Below are positions 1 to 6,048 of a stretch of DNA of 7,366 bases, piece after piece. Made by a program: the position numbers and the translations under genes. The first letter of the stretch is position 1. Each line of letters begins with the position of its first letter. Origin of the DNA: DATNNN01 sp035601815 (GTDB lineage Bacteria > Pseudomonadota > Alphaproteobacteria > Rhizobiales > Xanthobacteraceae); the NCBI GenBank assembly GCA_035601815.1, contig DATNNN010000196.1, forward strand, positions 1-7,366, written 5' to 3'. Below the pieces are notes generated by a model. It saw only the letters and a program-made list of their open reading frames with translations, was not told where the DNA came from and ran no database searches.

Positions 1-1
1 C

Positions 2-259
2 CTCGTACTCAACTGCGGCTACGGCCGCGGCTTCTCGGTGATGGACGTGATCGAAACCGTGCGGCGCGTGTCGGGTCGCGATTTCCCCGTGCGCTTCGCG
101 TCGCGCCGGCCCGGCGACCCGGCGGAAATCGTCGCCGAGGCGAGCCGCATCCGCGCCATCCTCGGCTGGCAGCCCAGGCTCGACGATATCAATCTGATCG
201 TCAGCCATGCGCTCGCCTGGGAGAAGAAGCTGAACGGGGCGCGTACCGTCGCGGCCTGA
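2..259 (+). CDS. galE: UDP-glucose 4-epimerase, C-terminal fragment (5' end outside window)
   Basis: The reading frame is open from the window edge and ends at TGA 257-259, giving the last 85 residues. GalE interconverts UDP-glucose and UDP-galactose in the cytoplasm with bound NAD. The fragment begins with the conserved NCGYGRGFSV stretch (fragment residues 4-13), followed by a V-I-E-T-V-R-R helix and the R-x-G-D-P segment that in this family contacts the UDP moiety. It ends with the usual LGWQPRLDD and a terminal HALAWEKKL helix. The NAD-binding Rossmann domain and the catalytic Tyr/Lys lie upstream and cannot be checked. A UDP-glucose dehydrogenase gene and galU follow on the same strand, which fits a sugar-nucleotide cluster. 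A related NDP-sugar epimerase is the main alternative, but this C-terminal pattern is typical of GalE. Confidence 0.88.
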   Translation, partial: LVLNCGYGRGFSVMDVIETVRRVSGRDFPVRFASRRPGDPAEIVAEASRIRAILGWQPRLDDINLIVSHALAWEKKLNGARTVAA

Positions 260-278
260 TCTTCCCTGAGCGCTTCCC

Positions 279-315
279 GGGCGCGGAACGGGCGCTTGCC
301 GCCCCGCGCGCGCCC
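279..315. other. Nested GC-rich inverted repeat between galE and the UDP-glucose dehydrogenase gene
   Basis: GGGCGCG at 279-285 is the exact reverse complement of CGCGCCC at 309-315. Inside it, GGGCG (290-294) pairs with CGCCC (300-304) around a 5-nt loop. The two stems could stack as one long hairpin with a 4x4 internal loop. It lies 20 nt after the galE stop, where a terminator or mRNA-stabilising hairpin could sit. No run of T follows on either strand, so it is not a standard intrinsic terminator. In such GC-rich DNA a chance origin is quite possible. Confidence 0.3.
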
Positions 316-347
316 ATGCCAAATGCGGCGCTCGGTTGGGGACGTCC

Positions 348-1658
348 ATGCGCATCGCCATGATCGGCACCGGCTACGTCGGGCTCGTGTCCGGCGCCTC
401 GTTCGCCGACTTCGGCCATGAGGTGACCTGCGTCGACCAGGACGCGACCAAGATCGCGGCGCTCGGTCGCGGCCAGATTCCGATCTTCGAGCCCGGTCTC
501 GCCGAGCTCGTCGCCCGGACCACCGGCTCCGGACGGCTCAAGTTCGCGACCGCGATCGCGCCGGCGGTGGCCGACGTCGAAATCGTCTTCATCGCCGTCG
601 GCACGCCGTCGCGCCGCGGCGACGGCCACGCCGACCTGTCCTACGTGGAGGCGGCGGCCCGCGAGATCGCGCGCGCCGTGCGCCGCTTCACCGTGATCGC
701 CACCAAGTCCACCGTGCCAGTCGGCACCGGCGACAACATCGAAAAGATCGTGCGCGACACCGCGCCCAACGCTGAATGCGCCGTCGTCTCCAATCCCGAG
801 TTCCTGCGCGAGGGCGCGGCGATCGAGGATTTCCGCAAGCCGCACCGGGTGGTGATCGGCGCCGACGATGGCCGCGCCCGCGACGTGATGGCCGCGGCCT
901 ACGCGCCCCTCAAGCTGCCGGCCGCGTCGCTGCTGTTCGTGAGCCGGCGCACCGCCGAGCTCGTCAAGTACGCGGCGAACGCCTTCCTCGCGACTAAAGT
1001 GGGCTTCATCAACGAGATCGCCGATCTCTGCGGCGTGGTCGGCGCCGACGTGGAGGAGGTGGCGCGCGGCATCGGCCTCGACCCGCGCATCGGTGCGAAG
1101 TTCCTCCAGCCCGGCCCGGGTTACGGCGGCTCGTGCCTGCCCAAGGACGCGGTGGCGCTGCGCAAGACGGCGGAAGCGGCCGGCGTCAATCTCAGCATTG
1201 TAAGCGCCGCGGTCGACTCAAACGCGGCGCGCAAGCGCGCGCTCGCGGGCAAGGTGGAGGCCGCGGCCGGCGGCTCACTCAAGGGAAAACGCGTGGCGGT
1301 GCTCGGCCTTTCCTTCAAGGCCAACACCGACGACATGCGCGAATCGCCGGCGCTCGTGCTCGTTCCGGCGCTGGTCGCCGCGGGCGCGGCGGTGCGCGCC
1401 CACGACCCGGCGGCGATGGCGGCGGCAAAGAGCCTGTTGCCGGACATCGACTACACTGCCGATCCCTACGCCGCCGCCGAGGGCGCCGACGCGCTCGTCA
1501 TCCTCACCGAATGGGATGCCTACCGCGAGCTCGACCTGGCACGGCTTCGCCAGTTGATGAAGGAGCCGCTCGTCGTCGATTTCCGCAATCTCTTCCCGCC
1601 CCACGCCATGGCCGAGCGCGGCTTCCGCTACGTCAGCCTCGGCCGGCCCGCGGCGTAG
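348..1658 (+). CDS. UDP-glucose 6-dehydrogenase
   Basis: This 436-residue protein is of usual length for the family. It oxidises UDP-glucose to UDP-glucuronate with two NAD+ in the cytoplasm. The N-terminal Rossmann domain opens with GTGYVG (residues 7-12) and a D-Q-D segment after the second strand. STVPVG (Thr122) and NPEFLREG (149-156, with Glu151 and Glu155) match the active-site loops. The central dimerisation helix carries Lys207 and Asn211 (K-Y-A-A-N-A-F). The catalytic cysteine is Cys263 in GPGYGGSCLPKD, with the partner Asp267. The C-terminal domain has GLSFKANTDDMRESP, which binds UDP-sugar. I start at ATG 348 because families of this type begin M-R-I-A-M-I-G-T-G-Y-V-G. An in-frame TTG at 336 would add four residues without support. 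All key residues are present, so it should be active. It sits between galE and galU; glucuronate would feed polysaccharide or glycolipid synthesis. Possible gene names are ugd, udg or rkpK. Confidence 0.96.
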   Translation: MRIAMIGTGYVGLVSGASFADFGHEVTCVDQDATKIAALGRGQIPIFEPGLAELVARTTGSGRLKFATAIAPAVADVEIVFIAVGTPSRRGDGHADLSYVEAAAREIARAVRRFTVIATKSTVPVGTGDNIEKIVRDTAPNAECAVVSNPEFLREGAAIEDFRKPHRVVIGADDGRARDVMAAAYAPLKLPAASLLFVSRRTAELVKYAANAFLATKVGFINEIADLCGVVGADVEEVARGIGLDPRIGAKFLQPGPGYGGSCLPKDAVALRKTAEAAGVNLSIVSAAVDSNAARKRALAGKVEAAAGGSLKGKRVAVLGLSFKANTDDMRESPALVLVPALVAAGAAVRAHDPAAMAAAKSLLPDIDYTADPYAAAEGADALVILTEWDAYRELDLARLRQLMKEPLVVDFRNLFPPHAMAERGFRYVSLGRPAA

Positions 1659-1665
1659 CCGGCAT

Positions 1666-1696
1666 TTGCCAAGCGGCCCCGAACGCGGGATAGAGT
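1666..1696 (+). promoter_or_regulatory. Weak candidate promoter ahead of galU
   Basis: TTGCCA at 1666-1671 resembles a -35 element, and either GATAGA (1689-1694, 17-nt spacer) or TAGAGT (1691-1696, 19-nt spacer) could serve as -10. This lies in the 73-nt gap between the dehydrogenase stop and the galU start. The match is modest, and galU may instead be read through from the upstream genes. Confidence 0.2.
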
Positions 1697-1731
1697 GATC
1701 CGAGGCCATTCAAAGCGGCGATTTCCCCTCC

Positions 1732-2613
1732 ATGGCGAAGATTCGCAAGGCCGTCTTTCCTGTCGCCGGGCTCGGCACCCGTTTCCTGCCCGCCACCAAG
1801 GCCATGCCCAAGGAGATGCTGACGGTGGTCGACCGGCCACTGATCCAGCACGTGGTCGACGAGGCGCGCGAGGCAGGCATCGAGCACTTCATCTTCGTCA
1901 CCGGCCGCAACAAGAGCGTGATCGAGGACCACTTCGACCGCCAGTTCGAGCTCGAGGTGACGCTGGCCGAGCGCGGCAAGAAGGACGAGCTCGCCACCCT
2001 CATGGAGGATTTGCCGGCACCGGGCTCACTCTCCTTCACACGCCAGCAAACGCCGCTCGGCCTCGGCCATGCCGTCTGGTGCGCGCGCGAGCTCGTCGGC
2101 CGCGAGCCGTTCGCGCTTCTGTTGCCCGACATGCTGGTGCAGGCGAAGAAATCGTGCCTCGCACAGATGATGGAGATCTATGCCTCGCTGCCGCCGGACT
2201 CCAACCTGATCGCCGTCGAGGAAATGCCGGCGGAGCGCCTGCAGAGCTACGGCGTGGTCGGCGTCGGCCAGGACAGGAGCGGCGCCTTCGAGATCACCTC
2301 CATGGTGGAGAAGCCCAAGCCCGGCAGCGCGCCCTCCAACAAGATCATCACCGGCCGCTATATCCTGCAGCCCGAAATCTTCGACGTGCTGTCGGCGCAG
2401 GAGCGCGGCGCCGGCGACGAGATCCAGATCACCGACGCCATGAAGCATCTGATGACCCGGCAGCCGTTCTACGGCTTCGTCTTCGAGGGCCGCACCTTCG
2501 ACTGCGGCTCCAAGGCGGGTTTTCTCGCCGCCAACGTCGCCTATGCACTGGCGCAGCCCGACATCGCGCCCGCATTCCGCGCCGAGCTCGAGGCGCTCCT
2601 CACCAAGCGCTGA
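1732..2613 (+). CDS. galU: UTP--glucose-1-phosphate uridylyltransferase
   Basis: The 293-residue product makes UDP-glucose and pyrophosphate from UTP and glucose-1-phosphate in the cytoplasm, the entry point for the two flanking enzymes. The nucleotide-binding signature runs from G-L-G-T-R-F-L-P-A-T-K (residues 13-23) through K-A-M-P-K-E-M-L (23-30). Asp133 in L-L-P-D-M is the expected metal-binding aspartate. V-E-K-P (Glu193, Lys194) and G-D-E-I-Q-I-T-D-A-M (around 228-237) are the other hallmark GalU segments. Length and motif order are normal, with no disruption. ATG 1732 gives the standard M-x-K-I-R-K-A-V-F-P-V-A-G-L-G-T start, although no strong Shine-Dalgarno sequence precedes it. The stop abuts the stop of the opposite-strand regulator gene, leaving no room for a separate terminator. 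Confidence 0.96.
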   Translation: MAKIRKAVFPVAGLGTRFLPATKAMPKEMLTVVDRPLIQHVVDEAREAGIEHFIFVTGRNKSVIEDHFDRQFELEVTLAERGKKDELATLMEDLPAPGSLSFTRQQTPLGLGHAVWCARELVGREPFALLLPDMLVQAKKSCLAQMMEIYASLPPDSNLIAVEEMPAERLQSYGVVGVGQDRSGAFEITSMVEKPKPGSAPSNKIITGRYILQPEIFDVLSAQERGAGDEIQITDAMKHLMTRQPFYGFVFEGRTFDCGSKAGFLAANVAYALAQPDIAPAFRAELEALLTKR

Positions 2614-2928
2614 TCAGGTGTGCTTGAGGCCCCAGCCCTGTAGCGCCCGCATCGCCGGCCCCAGCGCGCGGCCTTTTTCCGTCAGCACGTACTCGGCCCG
2701 CGGCGGGTGCTCCTCGTAGAAGCGCCGCTCGATCACGCCGCCATCCTCCAGCCGCTTGAGCCGAGCCGACAGCGTGTTCGGGCTGATGCCCGGCATCGAG
2801 CGCTCGAAATCCTGGAACTTGCGCGGGCCCTCCAGGAGCAGGTCGCGCAAAACCAGGATGGTCCACCGCTCGCCGATAATATCGAGGGTGCGGGCCACCG
2901 GGCAGCGGCGGTCGTAGCGGACAGACAT
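2614..2928 (-). CDS. HxlR-family winged-helix transcriptional regulator
   Basis: This 104-residue cytoplasmic DNA-binding protein is almost entirely one HxlR domain, the family's normal size. After a short N-terminus with C-P-V (Cys9), the segment I-I-G-E-R-W-T-I-L-V-L-R-D-L and the G-P-R-K-F-Q-D-F-E block are diagnostic. They are followed by the recognition-helix region I-S-P-N-T-L-S-A-R-L-K-R-L, the G-V-I-E-R-R wing start and a Y-V-L-T-E-K-G-R-A-L turn near the C-terminus. HxlR/DUF24 proteins bind as dimers, and several sense electrophiles or oxidants through the conserved N-terminal cysteine; Cys9 lies at that position. It is divergent from a membrane-protein gene across an AT-rich gap, so control of that gene and of itself is the natural inference. 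The signal it senses cannot be read from sequence. ATG 2928 gives a family-typical start. Confidence 0.93.
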   Translation of the reverse strand: MSVRYDRRCPVARTLDIIGERWTILVLRDLLLEGPRKFQDFERSMPGISPNTLSARLKRLEDGGVIERRFYEEHPPRAEYVLTEKGRALGPAMRALQGWGLKHT

Positions 2929-3013
2929 GGATACCGTATATCAACTTAATATGAAAAAGCTAGTGACTCCTAAAATTATAGTGATATGGTAGGTGCGCAA
3001 TGGGAGGAATTCC
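2929..3013. promoter_or_regulatory. AT-rich divergent promoter/operator region
   Basis: Only 17 of the 60 bases at 2931-2990 are G or C, against very GC-rich flanks. It separates the divergent HxlR gene and membrane-protein gene. A perfect TATAAT lies on the minus strand at 2980-2975, suited to the regulator gene, though no good -35 is visible. On the plus strand GTGACT (2963-2968) and TATGGT (2985-2990), spaced by 16 nt, could drive the membrane protein with a leader of about 17 nt. Possible operator elements are the palindrome ATAC-C-GTAT at 2931-2939 and the direct repeat TAGTGA at 2961-2966 and 2979-2984. That this is a regulatory region is well supported; the individual elements are guesses. 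Confidence 0.6.
3002..3008 (+). promoter_or_regulatory. Strong Shine-Dalgarno fixing the start of the membrane protein
   Basis: GGGAGGA lies 5 nt before ATG 3014. It decides in favour of that ATG over the in-frame GTG at 2993, which lies upstream of this site and would place it inside the coding region. Confidence 0.75.
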
Positions 3014-3781
3014 ATGGGCAACGACCTTCTCGGCTTTTTCGCCCCGCTCGCCGACCTGCGCGGCGTGGTGCGCTGGCTCATCATCGGAGGCATCGCGCTT
3101 GGGCTGTGGATCGCGCTGAAACGCACCGCACTTGATCCCCGCGCGCGCACTGTCACCTGGCTCGCCGTCGTCCTGCCGCTGCTCGCGTGGCATCTCGTGG
3201 TGTGGCGGTTTGCGGCGGCCGGCGGCTTCGAGACCCGCATGAACCTCGGCGGCGTCATCGTGACGGCGATCCCGCTCGCGATCCTGCTCCCGCCCCTGAT
3301 CGCGCTCCCCTTCGTGTTGCGCTCCGTGCGCATCGGCGCCGCCCTCGACGCGCTGTCGCCGCCGCTGCTCGTCGGCTTCCAGGTCTATCGCGTGCTCGGC
3401 AGCGTTTTTCTGCTGCGCTGGTTTGCCGGCGAACTGCCTGGCGTGTTCGCGCTGCCGGCGGGAACCGGCGACGTGTTGGTCGGCGTTCTCGCGTTGCCGG
3501 TCGCTCTCTATCTGCAATCGGGTGCTCGTGGCGGGCGCGCCGCGGCCTACGCCTGGAACATTCTCGGCATTGTCGATCTCCTGGTCGCGATCTCGATCGG
3601 CACCATGACCCAGCCGGGCCGGCTGAACCTGATCCCCGTGGAAGTCGCCAACACCGTCGGTACCACTTACCCGCTCGTGATGATCCCAGCCTTCGCGGTG
3701 CCGCTGTCGCTGATCCTGCACGCGCTCTCGCTGCGCCAGCTCGTACGCAGTGCGCGCCGCCGGATTCCGGCCGTGGCGTGA
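3014..3781 (+). CDS. Seven-helix membrane protein of unknown function
   Basis: The 255-residue product is strongly hydrophobic, with about seven predicted membrane segments near residues 19-36, 46-64, 79-102, 117-138, 150-168, 178-197 and 219-240, and no cleavable signal peptide. Conserved-looking polar or aromatic motifs lie in or beside the helices: Q-V-Y-R (123-126), L-P-A-G-T-G-D (147-153), A-W-N-I-L-G-I-V-D-L (180-189) and T-Y-P-L-V-M-I-P-A-F-A-V-P-L (218-231). I recognise the general look of a conserved hypothetical integral membrane family but cannot assign a function. The buried Asp153, Asn182 and Asp188 could mark a functional site. The divergent HxlR gene is its probable regulator. 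The ABC exporter gene follows 92 nt later on the same strand, so co-transcription is possible but not shown. The R-R-R tail (248-250) and the positive-inside rule would favour a cytoplasmic C-terminus. Confidence 0.85.
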   Translation: MGNDLLGFFAPLADLRGVVRWLIIGGIALGLWIALKRTALDPRARTVTWLAVVLPLLAWHLVVWRFAAAGGFETRMNLGGVIVTAIPLAILLPPLIALPFVLRSVRIGAALDALSPPLLVGFQVYRVLGSVFLLRWFAGELPGVFALPAGTGDVLVGVLALPVALYLQSGARGGRAAAYAWNILGIVDLLVAISIGTMTQPGRLNLIPVEVANTVGTTYPLVMIPAFAVPLSLILHALSLRQLVRSARRRIPAVA

Positions 3782-3836
3782 GTTCGGGCGTTAAGTATTT
3801 GCCGGCGCGGAAAATGCCGCCAATCACCTAGGCCGT

Positions 3837-3867
3837 TGACTCTAAGGCCGAAACGGGCTTCGAGTCA
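3837..3867. repeat. Imperfect dyad/hairpin immediately before the ABC exporter start
   Basis: Arms 3837-3849 and 3855-3867 are 13 nt each and pair at 11 of 13 positions around the 5-nt loop GAAAC. The outer six pairs, TGACTC with GAGTCA, are perfect. The dyad ends one base before GTG 3868 and six bases before ATG 3874. It could be an operator for a dimeric regulator or an mRNA hairpin over the initiation region. No T-run follows, so a terminator is unlikely. The left arm also contains TTGACTC (3836-3842), resembling a -35 box, but no matching -10 is visible. Confidence 0.45.
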
Positions 3868-3873
3868 GTGCCC

Positions 3874-5667
3874 ATGCGCTTTGTCCGCCTCAAGAAACGC
3901 CTGTCCGCCCTCTTGGGCGAGGACGCGCGCGCCATCATCCCGCGCCTGATCAAGACCGACGGCCGCCGTCACGCGCGGAGCTACGCGCTCGCCTTCGTCT
4001 TCATGTTCATCGTGGCCGGCTGCACCGCCGGTGCCGCCTACCTCATGCGCGACGTGATCAATGAGATCTTCGTTGCGCAGAAACGCTCCGCCATCTGGAT
4101 TATCGGCGGCACGCTGATCGCGCTCTACAGCGTCAAGGGTCTCGCCGCCTACGGCCAGGGGGTCACGCTCGCCCGCGTCGGCAACCGCATCATCGCCGAC
4201 TACCAGAAGCGCCTCTACGACAACCTGCTTGCCCAGGGCGTCCAGTTCTTCGCCGCCCGTCACTCGACGGAATTTCTCAACCGCTTGCAGGCCGGCGCCA
4301 ACGGCGCCCGCGCCATTCTCGACCTTGTCGTCACCTCCATCGGCCGCGATTTCATCACGCTGATCGCGCTCGTCGCGGTGATGATCGTCCAGGATCCCTT
4401 CATGGCGCTGATCGCGCTGGTGGCGCTGCCGATCGCCGTCCTCGGCGTGCGCACCCTCATCCGCCGGGCGCGGCAGATCGTGAAGAAGCAGTTCATCGGC
4501 TTCGGCCGCATCATGCAGACCATGTCGGAGACCGCGCAGGGCATCCGCATGGTCAAGTCCTATAACCTCGAGGACACCCTGCGCGCCCGCATGGCCGCCG
4601 ACGTGGGCTCCGTCGAGCAGGCGATGAACCGCATGGCGCGCGTGAGCTCGCGTTCGAGCCCGCTGATGGAGACCCTCGGCGGCTTCGCCGTCGCCGGCGC
4701 CGTCATGTACGCCGGCTACTCGGTGCTGAACAGAACGCACCTGCCGGGCGAGTTCTTCTCGGTGGTGACGGCGCTCTTGCTCGCCTATGAGCCGGCAAAG
4801 CGCCTCGCCCGCTTCAACATCGACCTCGCCGGCAATCTGGTTTACGCGCGTTTCCTGTTCGACGTGCTCGATTCCGCGCCCGCCGAGGAAGAGGAGAAGA
4901 AGCCGGCGCTGCAGGTCGGCCGCGGCCGCATCGAGTTCCGCGAGGTGTTCTTCGCCTATCGCCAAGGCGAGCCGGTGTTGCGCGGCCTCTCGCTTGGCGT
5001 CGAGCCGGGGAGCACCACCGCGCTTGTCGGCCCGTCTGGCGCCGGCAAGTCTACCATCATGAACCTGATCGAACGCTTCTACGATCCGCAGGCGGGCGCC
5101 ATCACCATCGACGGGGTCAACATTGCCGAGGTCTCGCGCCGCTCGCTGCGCGACCACATCGCCTACGTGAGCCAAGATGCATTCCTCTTTTCCGGCACCG
5201 TGCGCGAAAACATCGCCATGGGCCGCACCGGCGCGAGCGAGGCGGAGATCGTGGCGGCAGCCCGCGCCGCCCACGCCCACGACTTCATCGCCGAGTTCGC
5301 CCAAGGCTACGACACCGCCGTGGGCGAGCACGGCACGCAGCTTTCCGGCGGCCAGCGCGCCCGCATCGCGATTGCCCGCGCCTTCCTCAAGAACGCGCCG
5401 ATCCTGCTCCTCGACGAGCCCACCGCGGCGCTTGATTCCGAATCGGAACGCGAGGTGCAACGGGCGCTCGACGACCTGCGCGCCGCCCGCACCACGCTCG
5501 TCATCGCCCACCGCCTGCAGACGGTGATCTCGGCGGAGAAGATCTGCGTGATCGAGAACGGCCGCATCGTCGAGACCGGCCGCCACGAGGAGCTAGTCGC
5601 CCGCCGCGGCCGCTACCACGTGATCTACCAGATGCAGTTCAGCGAGCGCCGCGCCGCGATTGCCTGA
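3874..5667 (+). CDS. MsbA-like ABC exporter half-transporter (fused membrane and ATPase domains)
   Basis: The 597-residue protein has the usual half-exporter layout and would work as an inner-membrane homodimer exporting a substrate with ATP. Residues 1-36 are basic and cytoplasmic. Six membrane segments follow near 37-57, 74-94, 157-173, 176-193, 269-287 and 293-308. The ATPase domain shows Tyr362 (stacking aromatic), Walker A GPSGAGKST (386-394, Lys392), Q-loop Gln434, signature LSGGQ (490-494), Walker B ending Asp514 with catalytic Glu515, and H-loop His546. All catalytic residues are intact. Similarity is to the lipid A/lipid and multidrug exporter group, but the substrate cannot be read from sequence and msbA is not assigned. 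The nearby sugar-nucleotide genes permit, but do not show, a role in envelope glycolipid export. ATG 3874 is chosen; GTG 3868, in frame, is nearly equal because neither has a clear ribosome binding site. A dyad sits just upstream. Confidence 0.94.
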   Translation: MRFVRLKKRLSALLGEDARAIIPRLIKTDGRRHARSYALAFVFMFIVAGCTAGAAYLMRDVINEIFVAQKRSAIWIIGGTLIALYSVKGLAAYGQGVTLARVGNRIIADYQKRLYDNLLAQGVQFFAARHSTEFLNRLQAGANGARAILDLVVTSIGRDFITLIALVAVMIVQDPFMALIALVALPIAVLGVRTLIRRARQIVKKQFIGFGRIMQTMSETAQGIRMVKSYNLEDTLRARMAADVGSVEQAMNRMARVSSRSSPLMETLGGFAVAGAVMYAGYSVLNRTHLPGEFFSVVTALLLAYEPAKRLARFNIDLAGNLVYARFLFDVLDSAPAEEEEKKPALQVGRGRIEFREVFFAYRQGEPVLRGLSLGVEPGSTTALVGPSGAGKSTIMNLIERFYDPQAGAITIDGVNIAEVSRRSLRDHIAYVSQDAFLFSGTVRENIAMGRTGASEAEIVAAARAAHAHDFIAEFAQGYDTAVGEHGTQLSGGQRARIAIARAFLKNAPILLLDEPTAALDSESEREVQRALDDLRAARTTLVIAHRLQTVISAEKICVIENGRIVETGRHEELVARRGRYHVIYQMQFSERRAAIA

Positions 5668-5674
5668 CGGAACC

Positions 5675-5962
5675 ATGCCCCGCCGCTTCCGATTATCGCG
5701 CAAGAAGGGGGCGAGAAAGCCCGTGCGCGCCGTGGTGATCGCGCGTCCCTCGAAATGGGGGAACCCCCACAAGGTCGGCAGGCTCACCCGCGACCAGGCC
5801 ATCGCCGCCTACGAGCGCGACCTCTACGCCGGCCGTCTCGCCATTACCGTCGCCGACGTGAAGCGCGAGCTGAAAGGCCGCGACATCGCCTGCTGGTGCC
5901 GGCTCGAGGACGCCTGCCACGGCGATGTCCTGCTCGCCATTGCCAACCGCCGCAAGGCGTAA
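5675..5962 (+). CDS. DUF4326 domain protein
   Basis: This is a 95-residue soluble protein consisting of a single DUF4326-type domain. A basic N-terminus (R-R-F-R-L-S-R-K-K-G) leads into the hallmark R-P-S-K-W-G-N-P (residues 24-31). A helical middle follows (R-D-Q-A-I-A-A-Y-E-R-D-L, 39-50), then L-K-G-R-D-I-A-C-W-C (66-75) and C-H-G-D-V-L (81-86). Cys73, Cys75, Cys81 and His82 are the conserved C-W-C...C-H set and could bind a metal or form a catalytic centre; this is inference. The family occurs in bacteria and phages and, as far as I know, has no established function. The start ATG lies 7 nt after the exporter stop, indicating one transcript with it. An in-frame TTG at 5660 overlaps the exporter and is less likely. 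No phage genes adjoin it. Confidence 0.85.
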   Translation: MPRRFRLSRKKGARKPVRAVVIARPSKWGNPHKVGRLTRDQAIAAYERDLYAGRLAITVADVKRELKGRDIACWCRLEDACHGDVLLAIANRRKA

Positions 5963-5971
5963 GACGCGCCC

Positions 5972-6001
5972 TTGGCATTCGCTGAAAAGCGGCGACAATA
6001 C
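5972..6001 (+). promoter_or_regulatory. Weak candidate promoter before the TRAP genes, with a small hairpin
   Basis: TTGGCA (5972-5977) resembles a -35 box, and CAATAC (5996-6001), 18 nt further on, is a poor -10. Between them CGCT-GAAA-AGCG (5980-5991) forms a perfect 4-bp stem with a GAAA tetraloop. The 86-nt gap and the change in function from the exporter pair to the transporter favour a promoter somewhere here, but the boxes themselves are weak. Confidence 0.2.
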
Positions 6002-6036
6002 CGGAACAACAGAACGCGGCCGGCGGGCCGTGAACC

Positions 6037-6042
6037 GGGGAG
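6037..6042 (+). promoter_or_regulatory. Shine-Dalgarno of the TAXI solute-binding gene
   Basis: GGGGAG lies 6 nt before ATG 6049 and supports that start, which is also the one giving a complete signal peptide. Confidence 0.6.
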
Positions 6043-6048
6043 AACGCC

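Noticed and set aside
336..347. Upstream TTG start for UDP-glucose dehydrogenase
   Set aside because: It would add four residues before the conserved M-R-I-A-M-I-G-T-G start; ATG 348 matches the family.
201..845. 214-residue minus-strand frame across the galE/dehydrogenase junction
   Set aside because: It overlaps two well-supported plus-strand genes and its translation has no recognisable family features.
1695..2627. 310-residue plus-strand frame overlapping galU in another frame
   Set aside because: GalU is unmistakable in the other frame. The shifted translation is Arg/Ala/Gly-rich with no recognisable domain.
2993..3013. Upstream GTG start for the membrane protein
   Set aside because: The GGGAGGA site at 3002-3008 is correctly placed for ATG 3014 and would lie within the coding region if GTG 2993 were used.
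2960..3721. 253-residue minus-strand open frame opposite the membrane protein
   Set aside because: The plus strand has a strong ribosome binding site and coherent membrane helices. The antisense product is a charged low-complexity string.
3807..3820. Small hairpin GCGG-AAAATG-CCGC as a terminator after the membrane protein gene
   Set aside because: The stem is only four pairs, does not extend, and has no T-run after it.
3865..5586. 573-residue open frame on the minus strand opposite the ABC exporter
   Set aside because: Low-complexity translation rich in Arg, His, Asp, Gly and Ala with no motifs. The plus strand carries an intact ABC transporter. Long antisense frames are common where GC-rich third positions avoid stops.
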